A stretch of 64,000 nt of DNA from Chitinophagaceae bacterium. GTDB taxonomy: Bacteria > Bacteroidota > Bacteroidia > Chitinophagales > Chitinophagaceae. The notes beneath the pieces were generated by a model. That model was not told the origin of the DNA. It was given only the letters and a program-made list of their open reading frames with translations, and did no database searches. Made by a program: the position numbers and the translations under genes. Shown here piece by piece: positions 1 through 10,900 of the stretch. Location of the stretch: positions 22,375 to 86,374 of the forward strand of contig JANYCA010000137.1 in NCBI GenBank assembly GCA_025360525.1, written 5' to 3'. The number at the start of each line of letters is the position of its first letter. Position 1 is the first letter of the stretch.

Positions 1-1
1 A

Positions 2-2827
2 GGAATTGTTGTAAAAGGTGACAACTTAAACTTTGGAGCATACGGTAGCGGTCCAAAGCCCGTAATTACGGGACTTTCAACAGTTACCGGTTGGGTGGAT
101 TTAGGCGATAACATCTGGGAAGCCCCTGATGCCAATGCGAAAAAAAGAGTTAATCTAGTGTTGGTTAATGGAAAAATACAGCAGGTGGGAAGATATCCAA
201 ATCGAGAAGCTCCTAATGACGGATATATTACCTATACTGCGGCATCAACCACTTCAATTACAGTGCCTACCCTTCCTTTAAACGTAAACTGGACGGATGC
301 CGAGGTTGCCATCAGGCATAACCGCTGGGATATTACCAAACAAAAAATTAAACGACATTCCGGAAATGTGTTGTCATTTTTTGCAGCAGAAGAAGAACGG
401 CCCCGGGTGAATTACGGTTTCTTTTTTCAACGGGATTCAAGAACACTGGATAAAGACGGTGAATGGTGGCATAATGAAAGGGACAAGAAATTAAGAATGT
501 ATTTTAGTTCCAACAACCCTAATTCATTTAATATACAAATTGCCACAATTGATACGCTGTTTAAAAATCGACATTTTAATAATGTAACTATCTACGATTT
601 AGCTTTTAACGGGTCTGGCAAACGGGGAATTTGGTCGAATGGAGGTACTGGAATCAGTATTAGAAATTGTGATGTTACTAATAGTGGGGCTGAAGCGATT
701 ACCTGTTTGTATTCTCTTAATGTTACCATCGATAATTGCACAGCAACAAACAGTTTGGGCTCAGGCATTCGGGTTATGAATAAAGATAAAAAAAAGGCTA
801 ATGCTGAAATTACAAATTGTAAGGTAACCAACACAGCATATATAGCCGGGATGGAAACAAGTGGTGATTTTAATTCTGGTGCTGGAATTGCTTGCGAAAA
901 AGGTGATGGAATAACTATACACAATAACACTGTTACAAATTCTGGCTATGTTGGTATTTCCTGGCAGGGCGATAACGTGAGTATAAAGTATAATTTTATA
1001 AATACTTTTTGCACACTGAGAGATGATGGGGGAGGAATTTATACTGTTGAGAATCTAGGAAGTGATTTGCCTAAGCGTACCAATAGAAAAATTATTGGAA
1101 ATATAGTCATAAATGGCCCTGGTAATAACAATGGCACTAATAATCCTAAAGGTAGCAGCGCAAAAGGACTTTATTTTGATTTAGGAACAAGATCTGTTTT
1201 AGCAGATTCAAACACAGTGTCCAATGTAATTGGAGGTGGGTTTCACGGTAATAATAACGCCAGTCTAACAATAACCAACAACGTTTTCTTCAACACCAAT
1301 GGATTTTCATCGCAAAGATTTGCAGATGCTCAACCTGTAAGGAATATGACTGTTACAAACAACATTTTCTATCCCTACAGGTTCGAGTACAGAAACCTGG
1401 GTATCAATTCGCCGGCTATTTCAAAAGAAGCAGATATCCGTGCTATGGGGCTCATTGACAATAATTATTATTGTTTAAGAAACGGGATTGATACATCTCT
1501 GCTAACGGTTACAACAAAAGCAGATGGTACAGGGTATCTTGAAAATTCCTTTACATTTCCTCTTCTAAATAGCACTTTTAGAATTGAAAGAAATTCAACC
1601 GAAGTTGTAAATACCGGAAGATTGGAATACAATGCAGGTAATTCCCCCAAGGTGGTGACCTTTTCTGGTTTAAGTAAAAAAGACGTGTTTGGAAAAGTAT
1701 ACAATGAATCTGTTACACTTTCACCATGGACAAGTATTGTACTTATTCCTAATGGAAATGCGCCGTCGGCAAACAAAGCCCCCGTTGCAAATGCTGGTAG
1801 TAATCAAACTATTTTATTACCTACAAATACAGTCACGTTAACTGGCGAGGGCACAGATTCCGATGGTACTATTTCAAAATATAGCTGGACCAAAATCTCT
1901 GGTCCGCAGGTTGGTTCTATCATATCGCCACTCAGTTCAACTACCGTATTAGATGACCTAATAGCGGGAGTTTACAAATATGAATTAGTGGTTACAGATA
2001 ATGATGGCGCCACTGGAAAAGATACTATTCAGGTCAAGGTGAATTTAAATCTTCTTCCTGCTGTTAATCCTGCAAATACCGTAAACGGCTTAGACTATAA
2101 ATATTATCAGGGTTCATGGCTTGCTTTGCCTCCCTTCTCAACACTTACTGCCAATGGAAGTGGTACTGTATCAAACTTTGATATTAGCCCTGCGAAAATT
2201 CGCACGGGATTTGGATTTAGCTTCACCGGATTTATAAATGTACCCGTAGATGGCTTTTATACATTTTATACTACTTCAGATGATGGAAGCAAATTATTTA
2301 TAGACAATGTTTTAACGGTATCTAATGATGGCGTGCATGGTATAACTGAAAAATCCGGAGTTATTGGCCTAATGGCGGGCAAACATGCTATCACTGGTTT
2401 ATATTTTCAAAGAGGAAGAGGAAGTCGCTTTATTGTTAGTTATGAAAGTGATGGTATTTCAAAAACAGTGGTTCCTCCATCGGAATTGTACAGGATAAAT
2501 ATTCCAACTTCCTCAAGAGCAGCCAGTACAAGTAGTCGAGCTGCAGTTGGGCTGGCACAAAATATTGATATTAATAATGCTAACAATACATTAAAAATCA
2601 ACATTTCTCCTAATCCTTTTAATTCAACTTTCGATTTATTTGTTCAAGGAAAAAGTGCCGAAAAGATATCGATCTCGGCTTTGGATGTTTATGGAAAAAC
2701 AATTTTTAGAACTGAGGGTGTTGCCAATAGACATTATTTGTTGGGAAGTAATTTTCCGGGTGGCATCTACATAATAAAAGTAATCCAGGGAAATAATGTT
2801 CAAACACTTAAAGCGGTGAAACAATAA
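2..2827 (+). CDS. Right-handed parallel beta-helix surface protein, PKD + PA14-like domains, T9SS type A C-terminal domain (5' end outside window)
   Basis: Frame is open from base 2 (GIVVKGDNLNFGAYGSGPKPVITGLSTVTGWVDLGDNIWEAP), collinear with the N-terminal part of the two downstream paralogs; the listed start at 95 is a GTG internal to this homology. PKD (APVANAGSNQTILLPTNTVTLTGEGTDSDGTISKYSWTKISGP), PA14-like (VDGFYTFYTTSDDGSKLFIDN), C-term GGIYIIKVIQGNNVQTLKAVKQ. Confidence 0.85.
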   Translation, partial: GIVVKGDNLNFGAYGSGPKPVITGLSTVTGWVDLGDNIWEAPDANAKKRVNLVLVNGKIQQVGRYPNREAPNDGYITYTAASTTSITVPTLPLNVNWTDAEVAIRHNRWDITKQKIKRHSGNVLSFFAAEEERPRVNYGFFFQRDSRTLDKDGEWWHNERDKKLRMYFSSNNPNSFNIQIATIDTLFKNRHFNNVTIYDLAFNGSGKRGIWSNGGTGISIRNCDVTNSGAEAITCLYSLNVTIDNCTATNSLGSGIRVMNKDKKKANAEITNCKVTNTAYIAGMETSGDFNSGAGIACEKGDGITIHNNTVTNSGYVGISWQGDNVSIKYNFINTFCTLRDDGGGIYTVENLGSDLPKRTNRKIIGNIVINGPGNNNGTNNPKGSSAKGLYFDLGTRSVLADSNTVSNVIGGGFHGNNNASLTITNNVFFNTNGFSSQRFADAQPVRNMTVTNNIFYPYRFEYRNLGINSPAISKEADIRAMGLIDNNYYCLRNGIDTSLLTVTTKADGTGYLENSFTFPLLNSTFRIERNSTEVVNTGRLEYNAGNSPKVVTFSGLSKKDVFGKVYNESVTLSPWTSIVLIPNGNAPSANKAPVANAGSNQTILLPTNTVTLTGEGTDSDGTISKYSWTKISGPQVGSIISPLSSTTVLDDLIAGVYKYELVVTDNDGATGKDTIQVKVNLNLLPAVNPANTVNGLDYKYYQGSWLALPPFSTLTANGSGTVSNFDISPAKIRTGFGFSFTGFINVPVDGFYTFYTTSDDGSKLFIDNVLTVSNDGVHGITEKSGVIGLMAGKHAITGLYFQRGRGSRFIVSYESDGISKTVVPPSELYRINIPTSSRAASTSSRAAVGLAQNIDINNANNTLKINISPNPFNSTFDLFVQGKSAEKISISALDVYGKTIFRTEGVANRHYLLGSNFPGGIYIIKVIQGNNVQTLKAVKQ

Positions 2828-2862
2828 AGTCAGCATTTATATTTTTCTTCTACTGTATTTCA

Positions 2863-2900
2863 AGCGGCTGTATTTTAAATATGATACAGCCGCTTTTTGT
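2863..2900 (+). terminator. Rho-independent terminator after first beta-helix gene
   Basis: Perfect inverted repeat AGCGGCTGTAT(2863-2873)/ATACAGCCGCT(2884-2894) followed by T-run. Confidence 0.85.
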
Positions 2901-3162
2901 TGTATTAAATTTATTCTACGTATCGAAATTTAGAATTGCTTAATTCATTCCCAAGCGCATAATATCCTTTTTTGGCATTATTTGCTATAAAATTTTACCA
3001 AACACTTTTGCCTCCACCCTCATTTTGCTTTTTAATAAAGAACAGAAATATTAACAAGGAAATTTTTAAGGCTCCATTATGTACTGGGGAATATTTTATG
3101 CATTTTTGATAGCATATGTCCCGATGTTAATTATTATTGGGACTTATTAACAAATTTTCCGC

Positions 3163-3178
3163 TTGGCATAGTATTTGA
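3163..3178 (+). promoter_or_regulatory. Candidate -24/-12 (sigma-54-like) promoter element TTGGCATAGTATTTGA
   Basis: Matches TGGCA-N6-TTG spacing of the sigma-54 consensus; identical 16-mer recurs at 7638-7653, at the same distance from the downstream paralog start. Confidence 0.45.
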
Positions 3179-3469
3179 CATTTGGTGATCCGTTACCTTG
3201 AATTTGCGGTTCACGCTTTAAATCAAAGAAGTATAAAATTTAATCCATCTCTTGAAAAGCACGTTTCCCTAATTTGATTTAATAACCTCACAATATTTAA
3301 AGCATTCAATAACAGGCTTTTATTAGTCGTAATAATAATATAACGGAGCTTGCTATGCGCAAAATTTTTTTGCATTTTTTAATTATTTTATTGAAAAAAA
3401 CTTAAATAAAAATTAAAAGGTAGGCATCTACAACAATTTTTTTAAAACGCACACTCAAAAACTAAACCA

Positions 3470-6400
3470 ATGATCCAATTCCAAAAAAACCATTTAAAAA
3501 AAACACATTTTACAATCAGAAAAAATGTACTCATTGTAGTATTTTTATTGATCTGTATCACTATGCAGGCTAAAACCTATTATGTTTCTGCAAACGGCAA
3601 TAATTCAAATACAGGCTTAACCGAAGCCACGTCCTGGCAAACGATATCCAAAATAAACAGTTTTAATTTTGCAGCAAATGATGTGATATTATTTAAACGG
3701 GGAGATATTTTTTATGGCGGTATAACAATAAGGCAACATAACCTTACCTATGGAGCATTCGGCACAGGAGCTAAGCCAATAATTTCTGGCCTTTCAACAA
3801 TCACGGGCTGGGTAAATAAAGGTGGCAACATTTGGGAAGCACCAACCACTGGTGTAAAAGCTACCAATAACCTGGTTTTGAGGAACGGTAAAATTCAGCA
3901 AATAGGCAGATATCCAAATGCAGATGCAGCAAATAAAGGGTATCTAGTTTACACTGCAGCTACAACTTCTTCTATTACCGGACCGGCAAACTCATCTGTT
4001 ACAAATTGGACAGGCGCTGAGGTTGCCATAAGAATAGCTAGGTGGGAAATTTTAAGAAAAAAAGTCACGGCCCATTCTGCAGGTGTAGTAAATTTTGCAG
4101 CAGCGACAACTGCCCCAAGGTTAAATTACGGCTACTTTTTTCAAAGAGACCCGAGAACTCTTGACCAGGACGGCGAATGGTGGCAAGACGGCACCAATAA
4201 TAAAATTAGGATGTATTTTGGTAACAATAATCCGTCCGCATACACGATACAGGCCTCTACAGTTGATATATTAATCAGTAACTCGGTGGGGTATTACCGG
4301 AATGTATATTTAGACAATTTATCTTTTATTGGTGCAGGAACAAAGGCAATATATTTACTATCAGGTGAAAATCACACAGTTACTAATTGCGACGTAATCA
4401 ACAGCGGAGCAGAAGCAATTAGTATATGGTCTGGTACGAATGTTAAAGTTGATAACTGTACTACTAAAAATAGTCTGGGATCCGGAATACAGGTTAGCAA
4501 TAATACCAACAAAATACTTTCCTCCATTACAAATTGTACGGTCGATAGTACAGCATTAATTGCGGGGATGGAAACAAGCAATCAATCCAATGGCGGAGAG
4601 GGTATTTTAAACAGGGGTGCTAATAATATTTATGTAACCTATTGCAAAGTCTTAAGCAGTGGATATGTTGGTATTGGATGGTTTGGAAACGATGCGTACA
4701 TAAAATATAATTTAGTAGACACTTACTGTAAAGTAAGAGACGATGGAGCCGGTATCTACACGGCAGAAACGATGGATACGGCTTTGTACCAAACAAGGTA
4801 CAATCGTAATGTGGTTAGCAATATTGTACTTAATGGCATAGGACAAGGCAAGGGAACAAGCGCTCCGGATGTGGCAAACTCAGTTAATGGTATTTATGTA
4901 GATGACGGGGCTGCCGATGTATTATTGGATTCAAATACTGTTGCCTACATTCCAAAGGGTGGATTTCACGGAAATAATAACCGCCGAATTTCAATTACCA
5001 ACAATACGACATTTAATACAGGTTATGGTTTTTCTACTCAAAGACTCAAAAATGGCAAAACTGTTATTGGGATGCGGATAACAAAAAATATCTTCTACCC
5101 TTACCGTTTCCAATATAGAAATCTTGCCCGAGACAACCCGAATCTTACGGTTAATCAGACAATCGCACAATTAGGCATACTGGATAGTAATTATTATTCA
5201 TTAACCCCAGGTACAGATACATCCATTATAGCGGTTACCACACTTTATAATGGCACAGGATATATTGATGATTTTTTGGCTTTCAATACCATGAAAACTA
5301 CATTTGGAATTGAGACAAAATCAATCAATGTACCCAACACCGGCTCGCTGGAATACAATGCAAGCAGTACACCTAGCGTTGTTTCATTTTCTGGACAAAG
5401 CAAAAAAGATGTTTATGGTAATGTTTATAATAATTCTGTTACAATACCTGCATGGAGCAGCAAGGTGCTTATTCCAAATGGAACTGCAACTACCTCAAAC
5501 AAGGCTCCGATTGCCAACGCCGGAACCAGTAAGGTAATAACTTTACCAACAAACAGCGTTTCCATATCCGGCACAGGAACAGATGTTGATGGAACAATTG
5601 AGAGCTATGCATGGTCAAAAATATCAGGACCATCCGTAGGAAATATTGTATCGATTGCTTCCGCAACTACTACTGCCAATAGTTTAACTGCCGGCGTTTA
5701 TAAATATGAATTACTTGTAACTGACAATGCAGGGGCTATTGGAAGGGATACCGTACAGGTAACTGTAAACTCACTTACGAGCACATTATTAAAGGTATCA
5801 GCTGCAGAGTCTGCGGTAAATTGCTCCAGCATTACTTCAACTGTAACTGTATCATCAAACGGCGGAACAAGCCCATATACAGGTACTGGTAGTTTTAAAA
5901 CCAATGCAGGCAAAGGAACATTAAAAATTTCCTTCCCAACCAGTGTTTCAACTACAAAAACAACCATTTATTTTAGCGTTGGTAACATTGTTGCCGGTAA
6001 AACCTATGTATTAAGATTTAGTACTTTAGGCTCCAACGATAATATACCAATGGATATTACACTCAAAAAGTACGTATCACCTTTTACCCTTCTTGCAACC
6101 TCTAAAACCACAAGTTTTGGAACATCAATCAAACAACACGAAATTATTTTTACGACTACAATTTCAGATGCAAATGCAAGAATTGATTTGTGGCTAAACC
6201 AGAATGCAGGCATTACCTACCTGGATAATATTGCCTTTTTTGAAGCATCTCCGGCGGGAGACCTCATCAGCAATAACATAATTACCAAAGGGCAATTTGA
6301 GGCAGATATTAGCGCTATTCGCTTTTGGAGTTCGAACAGTAACCAACTTGTGCAATGGGATAATAACGGTAAAATTGGTAACACTAATTATTATTCGGTT

Positions 6401-6949
6401 ACTGATGCGTCTGGTAACATATCTACTGTTGGTTTGCCTATAAAGCAATCTGCAACTGTATTGGCTGCTGTGGTTTCAGTGGGAGGTTCAAATATTTTAA
6501 CTGTCTCTGCAACAGGGGGTGCTTCTCCCTACCAAGGTACTGGTACCTTTACTGCAAAAGTGGGCCTGAATAGCTTTATTGTAACGGATGCAAACGGCTG
6601 CAGAGACACAGCCAGCATAAATATTACTACTCTCACCGCTGCAAGAATTTCAACCGCAACAACTTCCACTGCCACAACTCCTGTTGCTGATGCAGGGGCA
6701 TTACTAAACAAATTAAAAATCAGTAGCTATCCTAACCCAACCACATCAACATTTAAATTGTTGGCAAGGGGTATCCCTAATGAAAAAATAAATATTATAG
6801 TGATGAGTACCGACGGACGAATTGTTTTTCAAACAGCAGGTGTTACCAATAAAATCTATGAATTTGGAAGCAATTTTGTAAATGGATTGTATATCATAAA
6901 AGTGATTCAGGGAAATAATATTCAAACTCTTAATGTAGTAAAACAGTAA
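3470..6949 (+). CDS. Right-handed parallel beta-helix surface protein, PKD, SprB-like repeats with nested carbohydrate-binding-like domain, T9SS type A C-terminal domain
   Basis: Signal peptide-like N-term (KNVLIVVFLLICITMQAKTYYVSANGNNSNTG); repeated NCDVxNSGAEAI-type beta-helix turns; PKD; GGTSPYTGTGSF and VTDANGC SprB-type motifs; C-term GLYIIKVIQGNNIQTLNVVKQ. Confidence 0.88.
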   Translation: MIQFQKNHLKKTHFTIRKNVLIVVFLLICITMQAKTYYVSANGNNSNTGLTEATSWQTISKINSFNFAANDVILFKRGDIFYGGITIRQHNLTYGAFGTGAKPIISGLSTITGWVNKGGNIWEAPTTGVKATNNLVLRNGKIQQIGRYPNADAANKGYLVYTAATTSSITGPANSSVTNWTGAEVAIRIARWEILRKKVTAHSAGVVNFAAATTAPRLNYGYFFQRDPRTLDQDGEWWQDGTNNKIRMYFGNNNPSAYTIQASTVDILISNSVGYYRNVYLDNLSFIGAGTKAIYLLSGENHTVTNCDVINSGAEAISIWSGTNVKVDNCTTKNSLGSGIQVSNNTNKILSSITNCTVDSTALIAGMETSNQSNGGEGILNRGANNIYVTYCKVLSSGYVGIGWFGNDAYIKYNLVDTYCKVRDDGAGIYTAETMDTALYQTRYNRNVVSNIVLNGIGQGKGTSAPDVANSVNGIYVDDGAADVLLDSNTVAYIPKGGFHGNNNRRISITNNTTFNTGYGFSTQRLKNGKTVIGMRITKNIFYPYRFQYRNLARDNPNLTVNQTIAQLGILDSNYYSLTPGTDTSIIAVTTLYNGTGYIDDFLAFNTMKTTFGIETKSINVPNTGSLEYNASSTPSVVSFSGQSKKDVYGNVYNNSVTIPAWSSKVLIPNGTATTSNKAPIANAGTSKVITLPTNSVSISGTGTDVDGTIESYAWSKISGPSVGNIVSIASATTTANSLTAGVYKYELLVTDNAGAIGRDTVQVTVNSLTSTLLKVSAAESAVNCSSITSTVTVSSNGGTSPYTGTGSFKTNAGKGTLKISFPTSVSTTKTTIYFSVGNIVAGKTYVLRFSTLGSNDNIPMDITLKKYVSPFTLLATSKTTSFGTSIKQHEIIFTTTISDANARIDLWLNQNAGITYLDNIAFFEASPAGDLISNNIITKGQFEADISAIRFWSSNSNQLVQWDNNGKIGNTNYYSVTDASGNISTVGLPIKQSATVLAAVVSVGGSNILTVSATGGASPYQGTGTFTAKVGLNSFIVTDANGCRDTASINITTLTAARISTATTSTATTPVADAGALLNKLKISSYPNPTTSTFKLLARGIPNEKINIIVMSTDGRIVFQTAGVTNKIYEFGSNFVNGLYIIKVIQGNNIQTLNVVKQ

Positions 6950-6983
6950 AAGCCAATTTATTGTTTTAATTATTAACCTGGCT

Positions 6984-7024
6984 AAAGAGGTTGTATCTTA
7001 AAAGTGATACAACCTCTTTTTTTT
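6984..7024 (+). terminator. Rho-independent terminator
   Basis: AAAGAGGTTGTATC / GATACAACCTCTTT inverted repeat followed by T-run. Confidence 0.88.
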
Positions 7025-7637
7025 GCCTGCCCGATTAAAAATAGTAAGTATTGGATATCTCTAAAACATAACTCTGCCAGGGGGGTGACACTAATACTTT
7101 ATAGTTCACAACCTATAGGGTAGGGAAACCTGCAGTTTACAAGCAACTGTTCCTTAACCTATTTTCTGAAACTCTTTTACAAAGCTTCAGGCTATAATGG
7201 GTTAACCAAACAAACGATAAATTAATTTCTGATTCCGGTGTCTTAATACAAGTTTTGTAACCTGATTATCCATTCTTGATTTTTAAAAACATGTTAGAAT
7301 ACCCAATTTGAAACTACTTTACTATTCCATTTACAAATACAACAAGAGTCCCTGCATTTTAATCATGGAGACTTTTCTTTTGGTCGCATGATTTAAAAAG
7401 GAAGCTGCGAGGGCCGCCGTGGCATAAAATTATCTACCAGCAAGTTCAGCTACCCAATAAGGATATTATTTCAGGAAGATGTAAAAAAAAGATTAGATTC
7501 TTTTATTTTAATTGCAATAACAAATTTTTTTTGAAATATAAATAAAAAACCTTTTTTTTGGGGAATATTTTGTGCATATTTATTTATAATAAACCCGAAA
7601 ATGAGTAAATTTTGGGACTTATTAACAAATTCGACTG

Positions 7638-7653
7638 TTGGCATAGTATTTGA
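7638..7653 (+). promoter_or_regulatory. Candidate -24/-12 (sigma-54-like) promoter element TTGGCATAGTATTTGA
   Basis: Identical to 3163-3178, with conserved upstream GGGGAATATTTT block 78 nt away and conserved downstream leader. Confidence 0.45.
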
Positions 7654-7937
7654 AAATTTTTGATTCGTTACCTTTTATCTGCGGTTTACGCTTAATTTAA
7701 AGAAGTAAAAAATCAAATCCTACATCTTGAAAAGCACGCTTATCTACTAATTTGATTTAACAACCCCCATTAGTTAACAAATTTACTATCAGACATTTAT
7801 TAGATTTAATATAATGTCATTGAGCATATTATGCCCAACAGGCATTACTATTTTTTGAAAATACAAAACAAAAGGACCTATATAAAAATCATCTAAGAAT
7901 AAAAAATAATAAAAAAACCAAACCAAAAACCAAACCA

Positions 7938-10900
7938 ATGATTTATTTTCTAAAAAAGCTTCCTAAAAAAGCAAACAGAAATACGAACAGGAAAAAATCC
8001 ATGTTTGTGTTTTTTTTATTGGTCGCATCCTGCTTACATGCTAAAACTTATTTTGTTTCTGCAAGCGGCAATAATTCAAATACGGGGTTAACCGAAGCAA
8101 GTTCCTGGCAAACAATTTCCCAAATAAACAGTTTTAACTTTGCAATGGATGATGTTATATTATTTAAACGTGGAGATGTTTTTTATGGCAGTATCACGAT
8201 AACGCAGCATAACCTTACCTATGGAGCATACGGAACGGGAGCAAAACCAATAATTTCTGGCCTTTCAACAATTACCGGTTGGGTTAATTTAGGCGGCAAC
8301 ATTTGGGAGGCTCCAACTACCGGTGTAAAAGCGACTAATAACCTTGTTTTAAGGAACGGTAGAATTCAGCAAATAGGCCGGTATCCAAATGCCGATGCCA
8401 CAGATAAAGGATATTTAACTTACACCGCAGCTACAACCTCATCCATTACAGGGCCAGCAAACTCGTCCGTAACAAATTGGACAGGTGCTGAAGTTGCCAT
8501 TAGAATAAACAGGTGGGAAATTTTAAGAAAAAAAGTTACGGCACATTCCGCAGGCGTAGTAAATTTTGCAGCACATTCAACTACCCCAAGATTAAACTAC
8601 GGGTATTTTTTTCAAAGAGATGCAAGAACACTTGACCAGGACGGAGAATGGTGGCAAGATGGAACCAACAATAAATTAAGAATGTATTTTAGCAACAATA
8701 ATCCATCGGCTTACACAATACAAGCATCTACAGTTGATATATTAATCAGTAACTCGGCGGGGTATTACCGGAATGTATATTTAGACAGTTTATCTTTTAT
8801 TGGTGCTGGAACAAAGGCAATATATATACTATCAGGTGAAAATCATAAAATTACCAATTGTGATGTAATCAATAGTGGAGCAGAGGCAATAAGTATATTG
8901 ACTGCCACCAATGTTATAGTAGATAAATGTACTACCAAAAATAGCTTAGGGTCCGGAATTCAGATTAGTAACAATAACAACATAACACTTTCTTCCATTA
9001 CAAATTGTACTGTTGATAGCACTGCATTGATAGCTGGAATGGAGACAAGCAATCAATCTAATGGCGGCGAGGGTATTATGAACAGGGGTGGAAATAATGT
9101 TTATGTAAACAATTGCAGGGTTTTAAACAGCGGATATGTTGGTATCGGATGGTTTGGAAACGATACCTACATAAAATATAATTTAGTAGACGCCTACTGT
9201 AAAGTAAGGGATGACGGAGCTGGTATTTACACTGCAGAAACAATGGATACAGCTTTGTACCAAACAAGGTACAATCGCAACGTGGTTGGCAATATTGTTA
9301 TTAACGGCATCGGACAAGGTAAGGGAACAAGCGCTCCAAATGATATAAACGCAGTAACCGGTATTTATGTAGATGACGGAGCTGCAGATGTATCATTAGA
9401 TTCAAATACAGTTGCCTACATTCCTAAAGGCGCTTTTCACGGAAACAACAACCGTCGAATTTCAATTACCAACAATACTACCTTTAATACAGGTTTTAGT
9501 TTTTCTACCCAAAGACTCAAAAATGGCAAAATTGTTATTGGAATGCGAGTAGCAAAGAATATTTTTTATCCTTATCGTTTCCAATATAGAAATCTTGCAA
9601 GGGATAAACCAAATCTTACTTTGTATGAGTCAATTACCGCTTTAGGCATATTGGATAGTAATTATTATTCATTAAGGCCAGGTGTAGATACGTCAATTAC
9701 GGCGATCACTACACTTTATGATGGCACAGGATATATCGATGATTTTTTGTCTTTTAATACCATTAAAACTACATTTGGAATTGAAACAAAATCAATCAAT
9801 GTACCCAACACCGGCTCGCTGGAATATAATGCCAGCAGTACACCCAGAGTTGTTTCATTTTCCGGACTTAGCAAAAAAGATGTGTTTGGAAATGTTTACA
9901 ATAATTCTGTTACCATACCAGCCTGGAGCAGCAAGGTGCTTATTCCAAATGTAACTTCAACCACTTCCAATAAAGCCCCGCTGGCAGACGCTGGAACCAG
10001 TATTGTAGTAACGCTACCAACAAGCAGCGTAACATTATCCGGGACGGCAACAGATACTGATGGAACAATTGCCAGCTATGCCTGGGTAAAAACATCAGGC
10101 CCTGCGGAAGGAGCGATTTTAACACCAACTGCAGCAACTACTAGTATCACCGGTTTAACGGCAGGAATTTATCAGTACGAATTAACGGTAAAGGACAATT
10201 TTGGCGCAATTGGCAAAGATACCGTACAAGTAATTGTAAACGCAGCGGTAAGCACCTCTTTTAAGGCATCTGCTGTAGAATCTGCAGTAAATTGCACCGG
10301 TACAAGTTCCACCGTTTCGATATCTTCAAGCGGAGGCGTAAGCCCATATACAGGCACTGGAATTTTTAATACAAATGCAGGAAAAGGAACATTAAAAATA
10401 TCCTTCCCAACCAGTGTTTCAACTACACAAACAACCATTTATTTTAGCGTTGGTAACATTGTTGCAGGTAAAAACTATGTGTTAAGATTTACTACATTGG
10501 GTTCTATTGATAATGTACCAATGGATATTACACTCAAAAAGTACGTATCACCTTTTACCCTTCTTGCAATCTCTAAAACCACAATTTTTGGAACATCAAC
10601 AAAACAACACGAATTTATTTTTACTCCAACAATTTCCGATACTGCTGCAAGAATTGATTTATGGCTAACCCAGAATGCAGGAATTATCTACATGGATAAT
10701 ATTGCCTTTTTTGAAGCAAATACAGCAGGAGAACTCATCGGTAACAACGTTATTACCAAAGGGCAATTTGAAACAGATATTAGTGCTGTTCGTTTCTGGA
10801 GTTCGAACAGCAACCAGCTATTGCAGTGGGATAACAGCAGCAAAATAGGTAACATTAACTACTATACCGTTACAGATGCTGCAGGGGCTAAATCCACCAT

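Noticed and set aside
2976-2996. Another TTGGCATTATTTGCT string resembling a -24/-12 promoter
   Set aside because: Spacing between GG and GC is two bases short of the sigma-54 requirement, and it is not conserved in the second intergenic region.
9076-10438. Overlapping short ORFs on both strands within the third beta-helix gene
   Set aside because: Fully contained in a long, well-supported CDS; no independent evidence.
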